64,000 nt of DNA from NCBI RefSeq assembly GCF_900176515.1, contig NZ_FWXV01000002.1, positions 186,001-250,000 on the forward strand, in the 5' to 3' direction. This document shows, piece after piece, positions 41,885 to 50,714 of the stretch. Every line of letters begins with the position of its first letter. The first letter of the stretch is position 1. A program made the translations under genes and the position numbers. Source of the DNA: Kibdelosporangium aridum (GTDB taxonomy: Bacteria > Actinomycetota > Actinomycetes > Mycobacteriales > Pseudonocardiaceae). The notes beneath the pieces are model-generated. The model was not told the DNA's origin. It searched no databases and saw only the letters and a list, made by a program, of their open reading frames with translations.

Positions 41885-43423
41885 CTAGCGGATGTTGCTC
41901 CGGCGAATGAGACGAAGAAGTCCCTGCATGCTCTTGACGTACCAGCCGAACGGCAGCCACCGCGGTGGTGTGGTCAACGGAACGCGCTGAACCGATATGT
42001 TCTGCGACTCGGTGTACTTCAACAGGCCCTCGGCGCCGTTACGCCGCCCGACGCCCGAGTCCTTCATCCCGCCCATCGGGGCGTCCGCGCTGCCGAGCCC
42101 GACGACGTGCCCGTCGTTGATGTGCACAGTCCCGGCTTTGAGCTGCGCGGCGACGTGTTCACCGTGCGCGATGGACTTGCTGAAGACACTGGCATTGAGG
42201 CCGTAGGACGTGGCGTTCGCACGCTCGACGGCCTCGGTGTCGTCGGCAACGCGGTAGATCGACACGACCGGGCCGAAGGTTTCGTTGTCGTAGCAGAGCA
42301 TTTCCGGCGTGACATCGGTGAGCACGGTCGGCTCGTAGAAGAACGGCCCCAGCTCCGGCCTGGCCTTGCCTCCCGTCAGCACGGTGGCGCCCTTGGCCCG
42401 CGCGTCCTCGACGTGCTTGATCACGGTCTCCAGTTGCCGCTGGGAGGTCAGCGATCCCATGTCCGCGCTGTAGTCGTAGGCCGCTGCCAGGTTCATCCGC
42501 TTGACTTCATTGAGGAACCGCTGGACGAAGTCGTCGTAGACCGCGGTGTGCACAAACAAGCGCTCGGGCGACATGCACAGCTGGCCCGAGTTGGAGAAGC
42601 ACGTCTGCACGGCGCCGACGGCGGCCTGGTGCACGTTGGCGTCCGCCAGTACCAACAAGGGATTCTTGCCGCCTAGCTCCAGCGAGTACCCGACGAGACG
42701 CTGTCCGGCACGGGCCGCGATCTCCCGCCCGGTTCGCGTCGAACCGGTGAAACCGATGTAGTCAGCAGTGTCCACAAGGGCCGTTCCGACCACCGGGCCG
42801 TCACCGATCACCACTTGCAGCAGGCCTTGCGGCAGACCGGCCTGGTAAAGCAGGTCGACGCCGAACAGCGTGCAGAGCGCGGTCTGCGTGTCCGGCTTGA
42901 GGACCACTCCGTTCCCGGCGATCAACGCGGGGATGATGTCCATGAACGCCAAGGCGAACGGGTAGTTCCACGGCGTGATGGTGCCGACGACGCCTTTGGG
43001 CACCCGCAGCTCCCGTGTCTTGACCAAGCCGGGGAGCATGCCCTGCCGCCGTTGCGGCGCAAGGAGTTTCGGCGCCTTACGGGCGTAGTGCCCGACGGTC
43101 ACGAGCGGAGCGGAGACTTCCAGGAACCCGTCCTTGCGGGACTTGCCGGTTTCCGCCTGCAGGATGTCCAGTATCTCCTCGGTGTGCTTGAGCAGCAGGG
43201 CGTGGAACCGTTCGAAGACCGGGATCCGGTCGGCGACGGCGACGCCTGCCCACACCTGCTGGGCTTTCCGCGCCGCCTCGACCGCTTCGGCGACGTCTTC
43301 CGGTGAGGACCGCGGCACCTTCGCCAATGTGCCGCCGGTGAACACGTTCACGGTGCTGAAAGTGTCCGATGTGGAGGCTGCGACCCGGTCACACAGCCTG
43401 GCCACCAACGCGTCGGAGATCAT
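41885..43423 (-). CDS. NAD(P)-dependent aldehyde dehydrogenase (succinic-semialdehyde type)
   Basis: A 512-residue aldehyde dehydrogenase. The coenzyme segment GTITPWNYPFALAF, the base Glu in LELGGKNPL and the nucleophile Cys in NSGQLCMSPERL are all present. The family resemblance is to actinobacterial succinic-semialdehyde dehydrogenases, but fatty or aromatic aldehydes are also possible. The start is ATG 43423, overlapping the SDR stop as ATGA, so alcohol oxidation by the SDR followed by aldehyde oxidation is a reasonable two-step model. The C-terminus extends about 30 residues with a hydrophobic/basic tail (WLPFGWYVKSMQGLLRL). Confidence 0.9.
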   Translation of the reverse strand: MISDALVARLCDRVAASTSDTFSTVNVFTGGTLAKVPRSSPEDVAEAVEAARKAQQVWAGVAVADRIPVFERFHALLLKHTEEILDILQAETGKSRKDGFLEVSAPLVTVGHYARKAPKLLAPQRRQGMLPGLVKTRELRVPKGVVGTITPWNYPFALAFMDIIPALIAGNGVVLKPDTQTALCTLFGVDLLYQAGLPQGLLQVVIGDGPVVGTALVDTADYIGFTGSTRTGREIAARAGQRLVGYSLELGGKNPLLVLADANVHQAAVGAVQTCFSNSGQLCMSPERLFVHTAVYDDFVQRFLNEVKRMNLAAAYDYSADMGSLTSQRQLETVIKHVEDARAKGATVLTGGKARPELGPFFYEPTVLTDVTPEMLCYDNETFGPVVSIYRVADDTEAVERANATSYGLNASVFSKSIAHGEHVAAQLKAGTVHINDGHVVGLGSADAPMGGMKDSGVGRRNGAEGLLKYTESQNISVQRVPLTTPPRWLPFGWYVKSMQGLLRLIRRSNIR

Positions 43424-44277
43424 TTCTTCATCCCGTAGGCCTCGTCGGCCGCCGGCGCGCTCGCCGCGGCACGTGATTCGTATGCCACTCGGTCCGCCGT
43501 GTCGACATCGGCCAGCAGCCGGTCCCCTTTCAGCTTCCGGACCATCCATTCACCCGCGGCGCGCGGCAGCAACCGGCCGATCCGGTTGAACGTGCCGACC
43601 GACTTGGGTACGAACACCTCGAACTTGGGGTTCTTCAGGGCATCGACGGTCGCGTTGGCGACCTGCTCGGGGGTGGCGGTCTTGACCATGCCGTTGTTCT
43701 TGACGCCCGCGGTGAGTTCAGTGGCCACGATCGCGGGCATCACCAAGGTCATCTCGATGCCCGAGCCACGCAGTTCGAGGCGTACCGCTTCAGTCAGACC
43801 GACGACACCGTGCTTGGTCGCGCAATACGTTGCCGCACCGGGAAAACCGGCCTTCCCCGCCGCCGACGCCACGTTGACGATGTGGCCGGTCGCACGGGGC
43901 CGCATGCGTTTGACGGCCTCACGGGTGCCGTGGATGACGCCGTGGAGGTTGATCTCCAGCTGGTGCATGGTCGAGACGTCGTCCTCGTCCTCGAACCGGC
44001 CGAGCGGCATGATCCCGGCGTTGTTGATCAGCACGTCGATCGGCCCCTGGCGGCTCTCGGCCTCGTCGAGGAACTTGGTGAAGCCCGCGGGATCGGTCAC
44101 GTCCACGTGCAGCGCCATCGCGCCGAGCTGTTTGGCCGTCGCCTCGGCGGTAGCCAGGTCGAGATCGCCGATGACGACCTTGGCGCCCTCTCTGACCAGT
44201 GCCTTGACCATGGCGGCGCCGATTCCGCGCGCACCACCCGTGACCACTACGACCTTGTCCTGCAGCGAACGAGCCAC
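43420..44277 (-). CDS. Short-chain dehydrogenase/reductase
   Basis: A 285-residue classical SDR. The coenzyme loop is VTGGARGIGAAM (13-24), NNAG occurs in INNAGIMPLGRF, and the catalytic Tyr/Lys pair is YCATK in GAATYCATKHGV with Ser in NVASAAG. A basic C-terminal extension (IGRLLPRAAGEWMVRKL) is like that of lipid-active SDRs. The start is GTG 44277 with GGAGGTG upstream. It heads an operon with the aldehyde dehydrogenase and diverges from a TetR gene across a 62-bp region, so it is probably under that regulator. Confidence 0.9.
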   Translation of the reverse strand: MARSLQDKVVVVTGGARGIGAAMVKALVREGAKVVIGDLDLATAEATAKQLGAMALHVDVTDPAGFTKFLDEAESRQGPIDVLINNAGIMPLGRFEDEDDVSTMHQLEINLHGVIHGTREAVKRMRPRATGHIVNVASAAGKAGFPGAATYCATKHGVVGLTEAVRLELRGSGIEMTLVMPAIVATELTAGVKNNGMVKTATPEQVANATVDALKNPKFEVFVPKSVGTFNRIGRLLPRAAGEWMVRKLKGDRLLADVDTADRVAYESRAAASAPAADEAYGMKK

Positions 44278-44309
44278 GCCGCACCTCCGGATCGAGGGAC
44301 AGTGCAACT

Positions 44310-44334
44310 AACATACACACTTGCAGGTATTGTT
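44310..44334. promoter_or_regulatory. TetR gene -10 box and imperfect dyad
   Basis: AACATAC (44310-44316) and GTATTGTT (44327-44334) form an imperfect inverted repeat. TATTGT (44328-44333) within the right arm lies 6 bases before the ATG at 44340, which suggests a leaderless, autoregulated TetR transcript. Confidence 0.45.
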
Positions 44335-44339
44335 GTCCC

Positions 44340-44966
44340 ATGCCGGCGACCAGGACCTCAAAAACCGGCCGCACGCAGGAAGAACGCAGCGCGGCCATGC
44401 GTGCGCGGCTGCTCGACGCGACGATAGATTGCCTCGTCGAATACGGATACTCGGGCACGACGACCACCCGCGTGGCCGAACGCGCCGGCGTGACCCGCGG
44501 TGCCCAGGTGCACCACTTCCCGACCAAAGCCGACTTGGTCACGGCCGCGGTCCGGGACATCGCCCACCGCCGCGCCGAGCACGCGTTCGCGCGAATGGAC
44601 GAACTGGCGATGTCGACCGACCCGATCGGCGACACCCTCGACCTGCTCTGGGAGATCCACCAGGGCCCGATCTTCGCCGCGAGCACGGAACTGCTGCTCG
44701 CGGCACGCACGGACCCTGAGCTGCGTGCCCTGGTCGCCGAGGTGGAGCCGGAGATCAGCGAGGTCATCGTCCAGTTCGGCAGGCGCCTGTTCGGCCCGCA
44801 GGCCGACACCAGCCAGTTCCGGCATTACGCGTACACCGCCATGGACACCGTCCGCGGCCTGCTCGTCGGGTCGTGGGCGTACCCCGACGACAGCCAGCTC
44901 AAGGCCCGCTGGCAGCGCGCCAAGGCCTGCCTGCGCCTCGCCGCCCCGGCTGAACTGTCGGGCTAG
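44340..44966 (+). CDS. TetR-family regulator
   Basis: A 208-residue TetR repressor with helix-turn-helix VAERAGVTRGAQVHHF (about 45-60). The unusual GAQVHHFPTKADLV replaces the common GALYYHFPSKEELV and is found in a distinct actinobacterial group that often adjoins lipid catabolism genes. It diverges from the SDR-aldehyde dehydrogenase operon, its likely target. Confidence 0.9.
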   Translation: MPATRTSKTGRTQEERSAAMRARLLDATIDCLVEYGYSGTTTTRVAERAGVTRGAQVHHFPTKADLVTAAVRDIAHRRAEHAFARMDELAMSTDPIGDTLDLLWEIHQGPIFAASTELLLAARTDPELRALVAEVEPEISEVIVQFGRRLFGPQADTSQFRHYAYTAMDTVRGLLVGSWAYPDDSQLKARWQRAKACLRLAAPAELSG

Positions 44967-45030
44967 CCCTACCCCGGTTTCGGGTGCGGACTTCATGGTT
45001 CGCCCGCTTGGCAGCCGACAGGCTACGGCC

Positions 45031-45939
45031 ATGCCACATACTCGTCGGAACTTCCTCGCCCTGGCTGCGGCTGGGGTCGCGTCAATCGGCTTCACGGGCA
45101 CAGCCGAAGCGACGCCGCGGATCAGCGCGCTGAAGATCCCCACCTGCGCCGGCACGTTCGACGCGGTGGCCGCCGGGCCCCGACGGGGGCGGAAAGTCCT
45201 TCTGCTGCACGGTTTTCCCGAGCTCGGCATCGAGTGGGAGGATCAGCTGCTCGCCTTGGCGAAGGCCGGATACCGCGCCATCGCTCCCGATCAGCGCGGG
45301 TACTCGCCTGGCGTGCGCCCGCTCGAGATCGAGAACTATGGACTGGACTACGGTGCCGACGACGTGGTGGCCATCGCGGACGCGTTGGGCTGGCACAGGT
45401 TCGACCTGGTCGGGCATGACTGGGGCGCGGCGGTCGCGTGGATCGCGGCGGCGAGGTACGCGCATCGCGTCCGGACGCTGACCGCGGTCTCCGTGCCTCA
45501 TCTTGGGGCGTTCGCCGAAGCACTGCGAGTGGATCCCGCTCAGCGGCAAGCGTCGGTCTACATGGACGGCTTCCGCAGGCCCGCGCCCATCCCGGAGAAC
45601 GAGATCCTCGCGAGCGGGCCACTCACCCTGCCTGGTGTGCCTGCCCGCAAATGCGCGATCTACTACGAGCGCCTCTCTCAGCCGGGCGCGTTGACGGCGG
45701 CCTTGAACTGGTACCGGGCCAACGACTTCACTGGCTACGAGCAGAAGGTGGCTGTGCCGACGTTGTTCATCGCCAGTACCAAGGACCCCTTCGTCGCACC
45801 CTATGGCGTGTCGCGGACACACAACTGGGTGACTGGGCCTTACCGGCTGGAAGTTCTGGACGGCGTGGGCCACAACGTGCCCGAGGAAGCCGCGGCGGCA
45901 ACGTCCGAGCTGTTGCTGAGCCACCTCGGGAAGTTCTAA
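45031..45939 (+). CDS. Tat-exported epoxide hydrolase-like alpha/beta hydrolase
   Basis: A 302-residue alpha/beta hydrolase. Residues 1-28 hold a twin-arginine signal (TRRNFLALAAAG) ending AEA. The oxyanion motif is HGFPE (60-64) and the nucleophile is Asp130 in VGHDWGAA, the Asp form found in epoxide hydrolases and haloalkane dehalogenases. The final His is in GVGHNVPEEA. Hydrolysis of epoxides through a covalent ester is the likely reaction. The long frame upstream of 45031 overlaps the TetR gene and is not coding. It is 10 bases upstream of a secreted protein of unknown function. Confidence 0.85.
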   Translation: MPHTRRNFLALAAAGVASIGFTGTAEATPRISALKIPTCAGTFDAVAAGPRRGRKVLLLHGFPELGIEWEDQLLALAKAGYRAIAPDQRGYSPGVRPLEIENYGLDYGADDVVAIADALGWHRFDLVGHDWGAAVAWIAAARYAHRVRTLTAVSVPHLGAFAEALRVDPAQRQASVYMDGFRRPAPIPENEILASGPLTLPGVPARKCAIYYERLSQPGALTAALNWYRANDFTGYEQKVAVPTLFIASTKDPFVAPYGVSRTHNWVTGPYRLEVLDGVGHNVPEEAAAATSELLLSHLGKF

Positions 45940-45949
45940 GTTCACAGAC

Positions 45950-46771
45950 ATGAAGCGATCAGGGTGGATCGTTGTCCTTTCTCTGCTTGCCGGACTCCTC
46001 GTCCCGACGAACGCGGCCGCTGCCGGGCGCACGCCCGCCGAGTGCGCGGCCGCACTGGACTGCACACTCGCCGAGATCAACCTGATGAGCATGCCCGACC
46101 GGCTGGAGTTCGTCCGGCTGATGCAGAGCGGGCCGGCCGCCGAGCTCGGGGCGACCGACCGGTGGCGCAACATCGAAGGCGTGATCACGTTCTTCCGTGA
46201 CCGCCAACTGGGCGCGCCGGGCACATGGGTGTCCTACGTGGACGCTGGGATCGTCGAAGGCATCGAGCGGGGTATCGCGATCGCACTCGGCCGGTCCGAC
46301 GACGAATTCGGCAACCCTGGATCGCGCAAATGGGCGAATTATCTGACGCGCTTGCGCGCGGGTGAACTGACTGTGCGCAATGTTCACGACAAAGCGTGGA
46401 GCGAAGCCGAACAGGCAGCGACCGACCACGGTGTGCGAGTCGCCGAGAAAACGCACGGCCTCAAGCCGTCCGCGGTGGAACGCCGATTCTTCATGTACTC
46501 CGAGTTCTACCGGTGGACGCTGCGCAACCGGCCTGCCGTGCTCGACCTGCTGGCTGTCTACGGCGGACTGATCCATCCGGAGCTGGCACGTCAGCGCGTG
46601 CCGTTCCTCGACTGGTTCACCGATGTGCGCAACCCGGTCCCCGCCCGTAAAGGCTGCGAAGTCGCCTACGCGGCCGCCCGTTTGGACCCCATTGCCGGGT
46701 TGTTCACTACGCTGGACCTGCTACTGGCGTACTTGCCGGACCTCTTCGAGGAGTACCAGTCGGCGAAGTAG
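45950..46771 (+). CDS. Secreted protein of unknown function
   Basis: A 273-residue protein that I do not recognise. The N-terminus is a clear signal peptide (WIVVLSLLAGLLVPTNAAAA). The mature part is mostly alpha-helical in composition, with two cysteines close to the N-terminus (AECAAALDCT) that could form a disulfide and one later (KGCEVAY). Tryptophan- and arginine-rich stretches such as WANYLTRLRAGE and FYRWTLRNRPAVLDLL are its most distinctive parts. It follows the exported epoxide hydrolase-like gene by 10 bases, so the two may be exported and act together. Confidence 0.6.
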   Translation: MKRSGWIVVLSLLAGLLVPTNAAAAGRTPAECAAALDCTLAEINLMSMPDRLEFVRLMQSGPAAELGATDRWRNIEGVITFFRDRQLGAPGTWVSYVDAGIVEGIERGIAIALGRSDDEFGNPGSRKWANYLTRLRAGELTVRNVHDKAWSEAEQAATDHGVRVAEKTHGLKPSAVERRFFMYSEFYRWTLRNRPAVLDLLAVYGGLIHPELARQRVPFLDWFTDVRNPVPARKGCEVAYAAARLDPIAGLFTTLDLLLAYLPDLFEEYQSAK

Positions 46772-46823
46772 TGTCCGAAAATCACAATGCTGGCCGGCGC
46801 GAGCGGGCTTAGCATCGCTTGGT

Positions 46824-48152
46824 ATGGGCAACCAACAGGCCCTGGTGGGCCACGAGCGGGCTGCGGCGACATTACGTGACCAGTACGCGGCATTGCCGCA
46901 GGGGACCCCGGTCCGGCTGGCCAAGTCCACGTCGAACCTGTTCCGGTTCCGCGATCCGGCAACCCGGACACTGGATGTCAGTCAGTTCGCCGGTGTGCTG
47001 ACCGTCGACGCCGAGGCACGGACAGCCGACGTCGGCGGAATGACCACCTACGAAGACCTAGTGGACGCCACGCTGCCGTACGGCTTGATGCCGTTGGTCG
47101 TCCCCCAGTTGAAGACCATCACGCTCGGCGGTGCGGTGGCCGGGCTGGGCATCGAGTCCACGTCGTTCCGCAATGGCCTGCCGCACGAATCCGTGCTGGA
47201 GATGGAGATCCTCACCGGAGACGGCCGGATCGTCCGGCTGGACCGTGACGACGAACTGTTCCGCGGGTTCCCCAACTCCTACGGCACGTTCGGGTACGCG
47301 CTCCGGCTGAAGATCGAGCTCGAACCGGTGGCGCCGTACGTCGAACTGCGGCACATCCGGTTCGACGACCCAGCGGTGATCGCCGAGTACACCGACGCCG
47401 ATTTCCTGGACGGCACGGTGTTCGCGCCCGGTGAGCAGTACCTGACCGTCGGCCGTTTTGTCGACAAACCGACTTATCGGCCGAGTGACTACACCGGGCA
47501 GGAGATCTTCTACAAGTCCATCCGGGAGCGCACGGCCGACCTGCTGACCACCCGGGACTACATCTGGCGCTGGGACACCGACTGGTTCTGGTGCTCCCGC
47601 GCGTTCGGCGCACAGGTCCCCTGGGTACGCAAGCTCTGGCCGAAGCAGTACCTGCGCTCGGACGTCTACCGCAAAATCGTCGCGCTCGACCGCAAGTACG
47701 GCGTGACCAAGCGGGCCCGGCAGATCAAGGGCGCGCCCGATCGTGAGCCGGTGATCCAGGACGTGGAGATCCCGCTGAGCAGGCTCGGCGAGTTCCTCGA
47801 GTTCTTCCACCGCGACATCGGCATCAGCCCAATCTGGTTGTGCCCGATCAAACTGCGGGACAAACAAACATGGCCGCTGTACCCGATGGATCCCGGCACG
47901 ATGTACGTGAACGTCGGGTTCTGGGCGACGGTCCCGATGCGTCCCGGCCAACGGCCAGGGCATCACAACCGCCTGATCGAGGAGAAGGTGACCGCCCTCG
48001 GCGGGCACAAGTCGCTGTACTCGGAGTCCTTCTACTCGCGCGAGGACTTCTGGCGGTTGTACGACGGGGAGCGGTATCGCGCCCTGAAGCTCCAGTTCGA
48101 TCCGGACGGTCGGTTGCCCGACCTCTACGACAAGTGCGTGCGGGGTAGTTAG
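46824..48152 (+). CDS. FAD-linked oxidoreductase, 10-methyl fatty acid synthesis (TmsA/BfaA-like)
   Basis: A 442-residue FAD-binding oxidase of the VAO/DHCR24 fold. The FAD domain has LTVDAEARTADVGGMTTYEDL and the loop GGAVAGLGIESTSFRNGLPHE. The gene abuts, with no spacer, a cyclopropane-fatty-acid-synthase-like methyltransferase gene. This pair is known in actinobacteria (TmsA/TmsB or BfaA/BfaB): the methyltransferase makes a 10-methylene acyl chain in phospholipid and the flavoprotein reduces it to the 10-methyl form, giving tuberculostearic acid. The start ATG 46824 was chosen; an extension upstream would overlap the preceding gene. Confidence 0.82.
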   Translation: MGNQQALVGHERAAATLRDQYAALPQGTPVRLAKSTSNLFRFRDPATRTLDVSQFAGVLTVDAEARTADVGGMTTYEDLVDATLPYGLMPLVVPQLKTITLGGAVAGLGIESTSFRNGLPHESVLEMEILTGDGRIVRLDRDDELFRGFPNSYGTFGYALRLKIELEPVAPYVELRHIRFDDPAVIAEYTDADFLDGTVFAPGEQYLTVGRFVDKPTYRPSDYTGQEIFYKSIRERTADLLTTRDYIWRWDTDWFWCSRAFGAQVPWVRKLWPKQYLRSDVYRKIVALDRKYGVTKRARQIKGAPDREPVIQDVEIPLSRLGEFLEFFHRDIGISPIWLCPIKLRDKQTWPLYPMDPGTMYVNVGFWATVPMRPGQRPGHHNRLIEEKVTALGGHKSLYSESFYSREDFWRLYDGERYRALKLQFDPDGRLPDLYDKCVRGS

Positions 48153-49385
48153 ATGCGAATCGCGGAAGCCATCTATGAGGTGACCGGCCCAGACGTGCCG
48201 GTCGAGTTCGTCGCCTACGACGGCAGCCGGGCGGGCACGCCCGACGCGGATGTGCGTGTGGACGTGCGGTCGCCGCTCGCCCTGTCGCACATCGCCAGCT
48301 CACCCAACAGCCTCGGCCTTGTCCGGGCGTACGTGACCGGGGCGCTGGAGATCGTCGGCGACATGTACACGGCGCTGAGCTCCATCCCGGAGATCAGACT
48401 GCGGGAGATCCCGGCGTCGCTGCGCGTGAAACTCGCGGCGAAGCTGGCAAGCGCTCGATTGCTCTGGCCGACACGTCCGCCTGCGCAGGAAAAGCGACTG
48501 GCGGGCGAACGCCACTCGATGATGCGGGACGCGGAGGCGATTTCCCACCACTACGACGTATCCAACAAGTTCTACGAATGGGTCCTCGGCCCGTCGATGG
48601 CGTACACGTGCGCGGTCTACGAGCACGAGAACGCCACCTTGGAAGAAGCCCAGTTCGCCAAGCACGACCTGGTCGCCCGGAAACTGGCGCTGCGGCCCGG
48701 AATGCGCCTGCTGGACGTCGGCTGCGGGTGGGGCGGCATGGTGATCCACGCGGCGAAGCACTACGGCGTGCAGGCACTCGGCGTGACCCTGTCGGCGAAC
48801 CAGGCCGAATGGGCCCAGAAGCGCATCGCCCAGGAAGGCCTCACCGACCTGGCGGAAGTCCGGCACCTGGACTACCGGGCGGTGCAGGAGACGGACTTCG
48901 ACGCGATCAGCTCGATCGGCCTGACCGAACACATCGGCGAAGCGAACCTGGCATCGTACTTCGAGCTGCTGTACAGCAAACTCCGCACGGGCGGCAGAAT
49001 CCTGAACCACTGCATCACCCGCCCGGACAACCTACGCGACGCGCAGACGCGGAGTTTCATCAACCGGTACGTGTTCCCGGACGGCGAACTGCTTGGCCCA
49101 GGCCGGATCCTGTCGCAGATGCACGACACGGGCTTCGAAGTGCGGCACGAGGAGAACCTGCGGGAGCACTACTCCCGGACCTTGGCGGGCTGGTGCGCGA
49201 ATCTGGAAGAGCACTGGACGGAGGCCGTCGAGGAAGTCGGCCCGCACACGGCTCGGGTCTGGCGGCTGTACTTGGCCGGATCGCGGCTCGGGTTCGTCCG
49301 CAACTGGATCCAGCTACACCAAGTGCTGGGCGTGAAAACCGACAGCAACGGCTACTCAGGAATGCCCCTGCGCCCCGACTGGTAG
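48153..49385 (+). CDS. SAM-dependent acyl-lipid methyltransferase (TmsB/BfaB, CFA synthase-like)
   Basis: A 410-residue methyltransferase of the cyclopropane fatty acid synthase family. The SAM-binding loop is LLDVGCGWGGMVIHA (186-200), preceded by ISHHYDVSNKFYEWVLG (130-146), the lipid-side motif of the family, and followed by GLTEHIGE with the bicarbonate-ligand Glu. In actinobacteria this subtype adds a methylene at C10 of oleoyl chains. The start directly follows the stop of the flavoprotein gene. No tmsC-like gene follows. A strong terminator lies 115 bp downstream. Confidence 0.88.
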   Translation: MRIAEAIYEVTGPDVPVEFVAYDGSRAGTPDADVRVDVRSPLALSHIASSPNSLGLVRAYVTGALEIVGDMYTALSSIPEIRLREIPASLRVKLAAKLASARLLWPTRPPAQEKRLAGERHSMMRDAEAISHHYDVSNKFYEWVLGPSMAYTCAVYEHENATLEEAQFAKHDLVARKLALRPGMRLLDVGCGWGGMVIHAAKHYGVQALGVTLSANQAEWAQKRIAQEGLTDLAEVRHLDYRAVQETDFDAISSIGLTEHIGEANLASYFELLYSKLRTGGRILNHCITRPDNLRDAQTRSFINRYVFPDGELLGPGRILSQMHDTGFEVRHEENLREHYSRTLAGWCANLEEHWTEAVEEVGPHTARVWRLYLAGSRLGFVRNWIQLHQVLGVKTDSNGYSGMPLRPDW

Positions 49386-49499
49386 CCGAACAACCCCAAG
49401 CCCCTGGCCCCCACGCCAGGACATCCCCCACCACTCCCGGGGGGACGGCCCCTGGCCAGTCTACCGGGGATAAGGGGTTGAGCTGTGGAATCAAGTGGG

Positions 49500-49532
49500 G
49501 AGCCGGTGCGAACGGTCCGTTCGCACCGGCTC
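49500..49532. terminator. Bidirectional terminator
   Basis: A perfect 15-bp stem (49500-49514 with 49518-49532) and a 3-base loop lie between the convergent methyltransferase and acyl-CoA dehydrogenase genes. The other bases of 49386-49499 hold no gene. Confidence 0.8.
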
Positions 49533-49550
49533 TACACGATGGGGTGGTTG

Positions 49551-50714
49551 TTATTGCCAGGGGCGGCTGAGGCCGAGGTCGCGGGCGATCAGCATGCGCT
49601 GGACTTCGCTGGTGCCTTCGCCGATTTCGAGGATCTTGGCGTCGCGGTAGAAGCGGCCGACCGGGAACTCGTTCATGAAGCCGTAGCCGCCGAAGATCTG
49701 GGTGGCGTCGCGGGCGTTGTCCATCGCGGCTTCCGAGGAGATCAGTTTGGCGATCGCCGCTTGGCGCTTGAAGGGCTGGTTGCGCAGCATCCTTGACGCG
49801 GCGTCATAGTAGGCCAGCCGCGCGACGTGCGTGCGGGCTTCCATGTCGGCGATCTTGAACTGGATCGCCTGGTATTCCCCGATCTTGTGGCCGAAGGCCT
49901 CGCGTTCACCGACATACCGGACGCACTCGTCCACGCAACCTTGAGCGAGGCCAACGGAAAGCGCTGAGATGGCGACGCGGCCTTCGTCCAAGGTGGACAG
50001 GAATTGGGCGTAGCCGCGGCCTTCGTCACCAAGCAAGTTCGACGCGGGCACAACGCAATCGGCGAAAGAGAGCTCTCGGGTGTCCGACGCGCTCCAGCCG
50101 ACCTTGGAGTACTTCTTCGACACCGTGAACCCGGGGGTGCCGGAAGGCACGATGATCGCCGAGATCTGCTTGCGGCCATCACGCTCACCGGTCACCGCGG
50201 TCACGGTCACCAGGCGCGTGATGTCCGTGCCCGAGTTGGTGATGAATGCCTTGGTTCCGTTGATCACCCACGTGTCGCCGTCACGGCGGGCGGTCGTTCG
50301 GGTCGCGCCCGCGTCCGAACCTCCGCCTGGCTCGGTCAGCCCGAAAGCGCCCAGCGCCGCACCGGTCACCAAAGACGGCAGCCATTCTTGCTGTTGCGCG
50401 GGAGTGCCGAAGCGGTAGATCGGCATCGCGCCGAGGGAAACGCCCGCTTCCAGCGTGATCGCGACCGAGGAGTCGACCCTGGCCAGCTCTTCCAGGGCCA
50501 GGCACAAGGTGAAGTAGTCGCCGCCCATTCCCCCGACGGATTCCGGGAAAGGCAGGCCGAACAACCCCATCTGGCCCATCTTCGCGACGATCTCGTACGG
50601 GAACTCGCACCGCTCGTAGTAGTCCCCGATGACCGGCGCGATCTCCTCCCTGGCGAACTCCTGCACCGTCTTTCTCAGGGCTTCGTGCTCTTCCTCGAGC
50701 CGGAAGTCGATCAT
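49551..50714 (-). CDS. Acyl-CoA dehydrogenase (isovaleryl-CoA/FadE19-like)
   Basis: A 387-residue acyl-CoA dehydrogenase with the standard [18 protein letters not shown] loop and C-terminal [19 protein letters not shown]. In this family most enzymes have their base in that YEGT-like position, while isovaleryl-CoA dehydrogenases use a Glu elsewhere, so specificity is uncertain from motif alone. The operon with biotin carboxylase and carboxyltransferase genes matches mycobacterial accD1-accA1-fadE19, which acts in leucine degradation. The start overlaps the carboxylase stop as ATGA. Confidence 0.88.
   Translation of the reverse strand: MIDFRLEEEHEALRKTVQEFAREEIAPVIGDYYERCEFPYEIVAKMGQMGLFGLPFPESVGGMGGDYFTLCLALEELARVDSSVAITLEAGVSLGAMPIYRFGTPAQQQEWLPSLVTGAALGAFGLTEPGGGSDAGATRTTARRDGDTWVINGTKAFITNSGTDITRLVTVTAVTGERDGRKQISAIIVPSGTPGFTVSKKYSKVGWSASDTRELSFADCVVPASNLLGDEGRGYAQFLSTLDEGRVAISALSVGLAQGCVDECVRYVGEREAFGHKIGEYQAIQFKIADMEARTHVARLAYYDAASRMLRNQPFKRQAAIAKLISSEAAMDNARDATQIFGGYGFMNEFPVGRFYRDAKILEIGEGTSEVQRMLIARDLGLSRPWQ

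Noticed and set aside
46623-46823. Upstream extension of the TmsA-like flavoprotein
   Set aside because: The extension lies in the 3' part of the preceding gene and has no similarity to the family's N-terminus.
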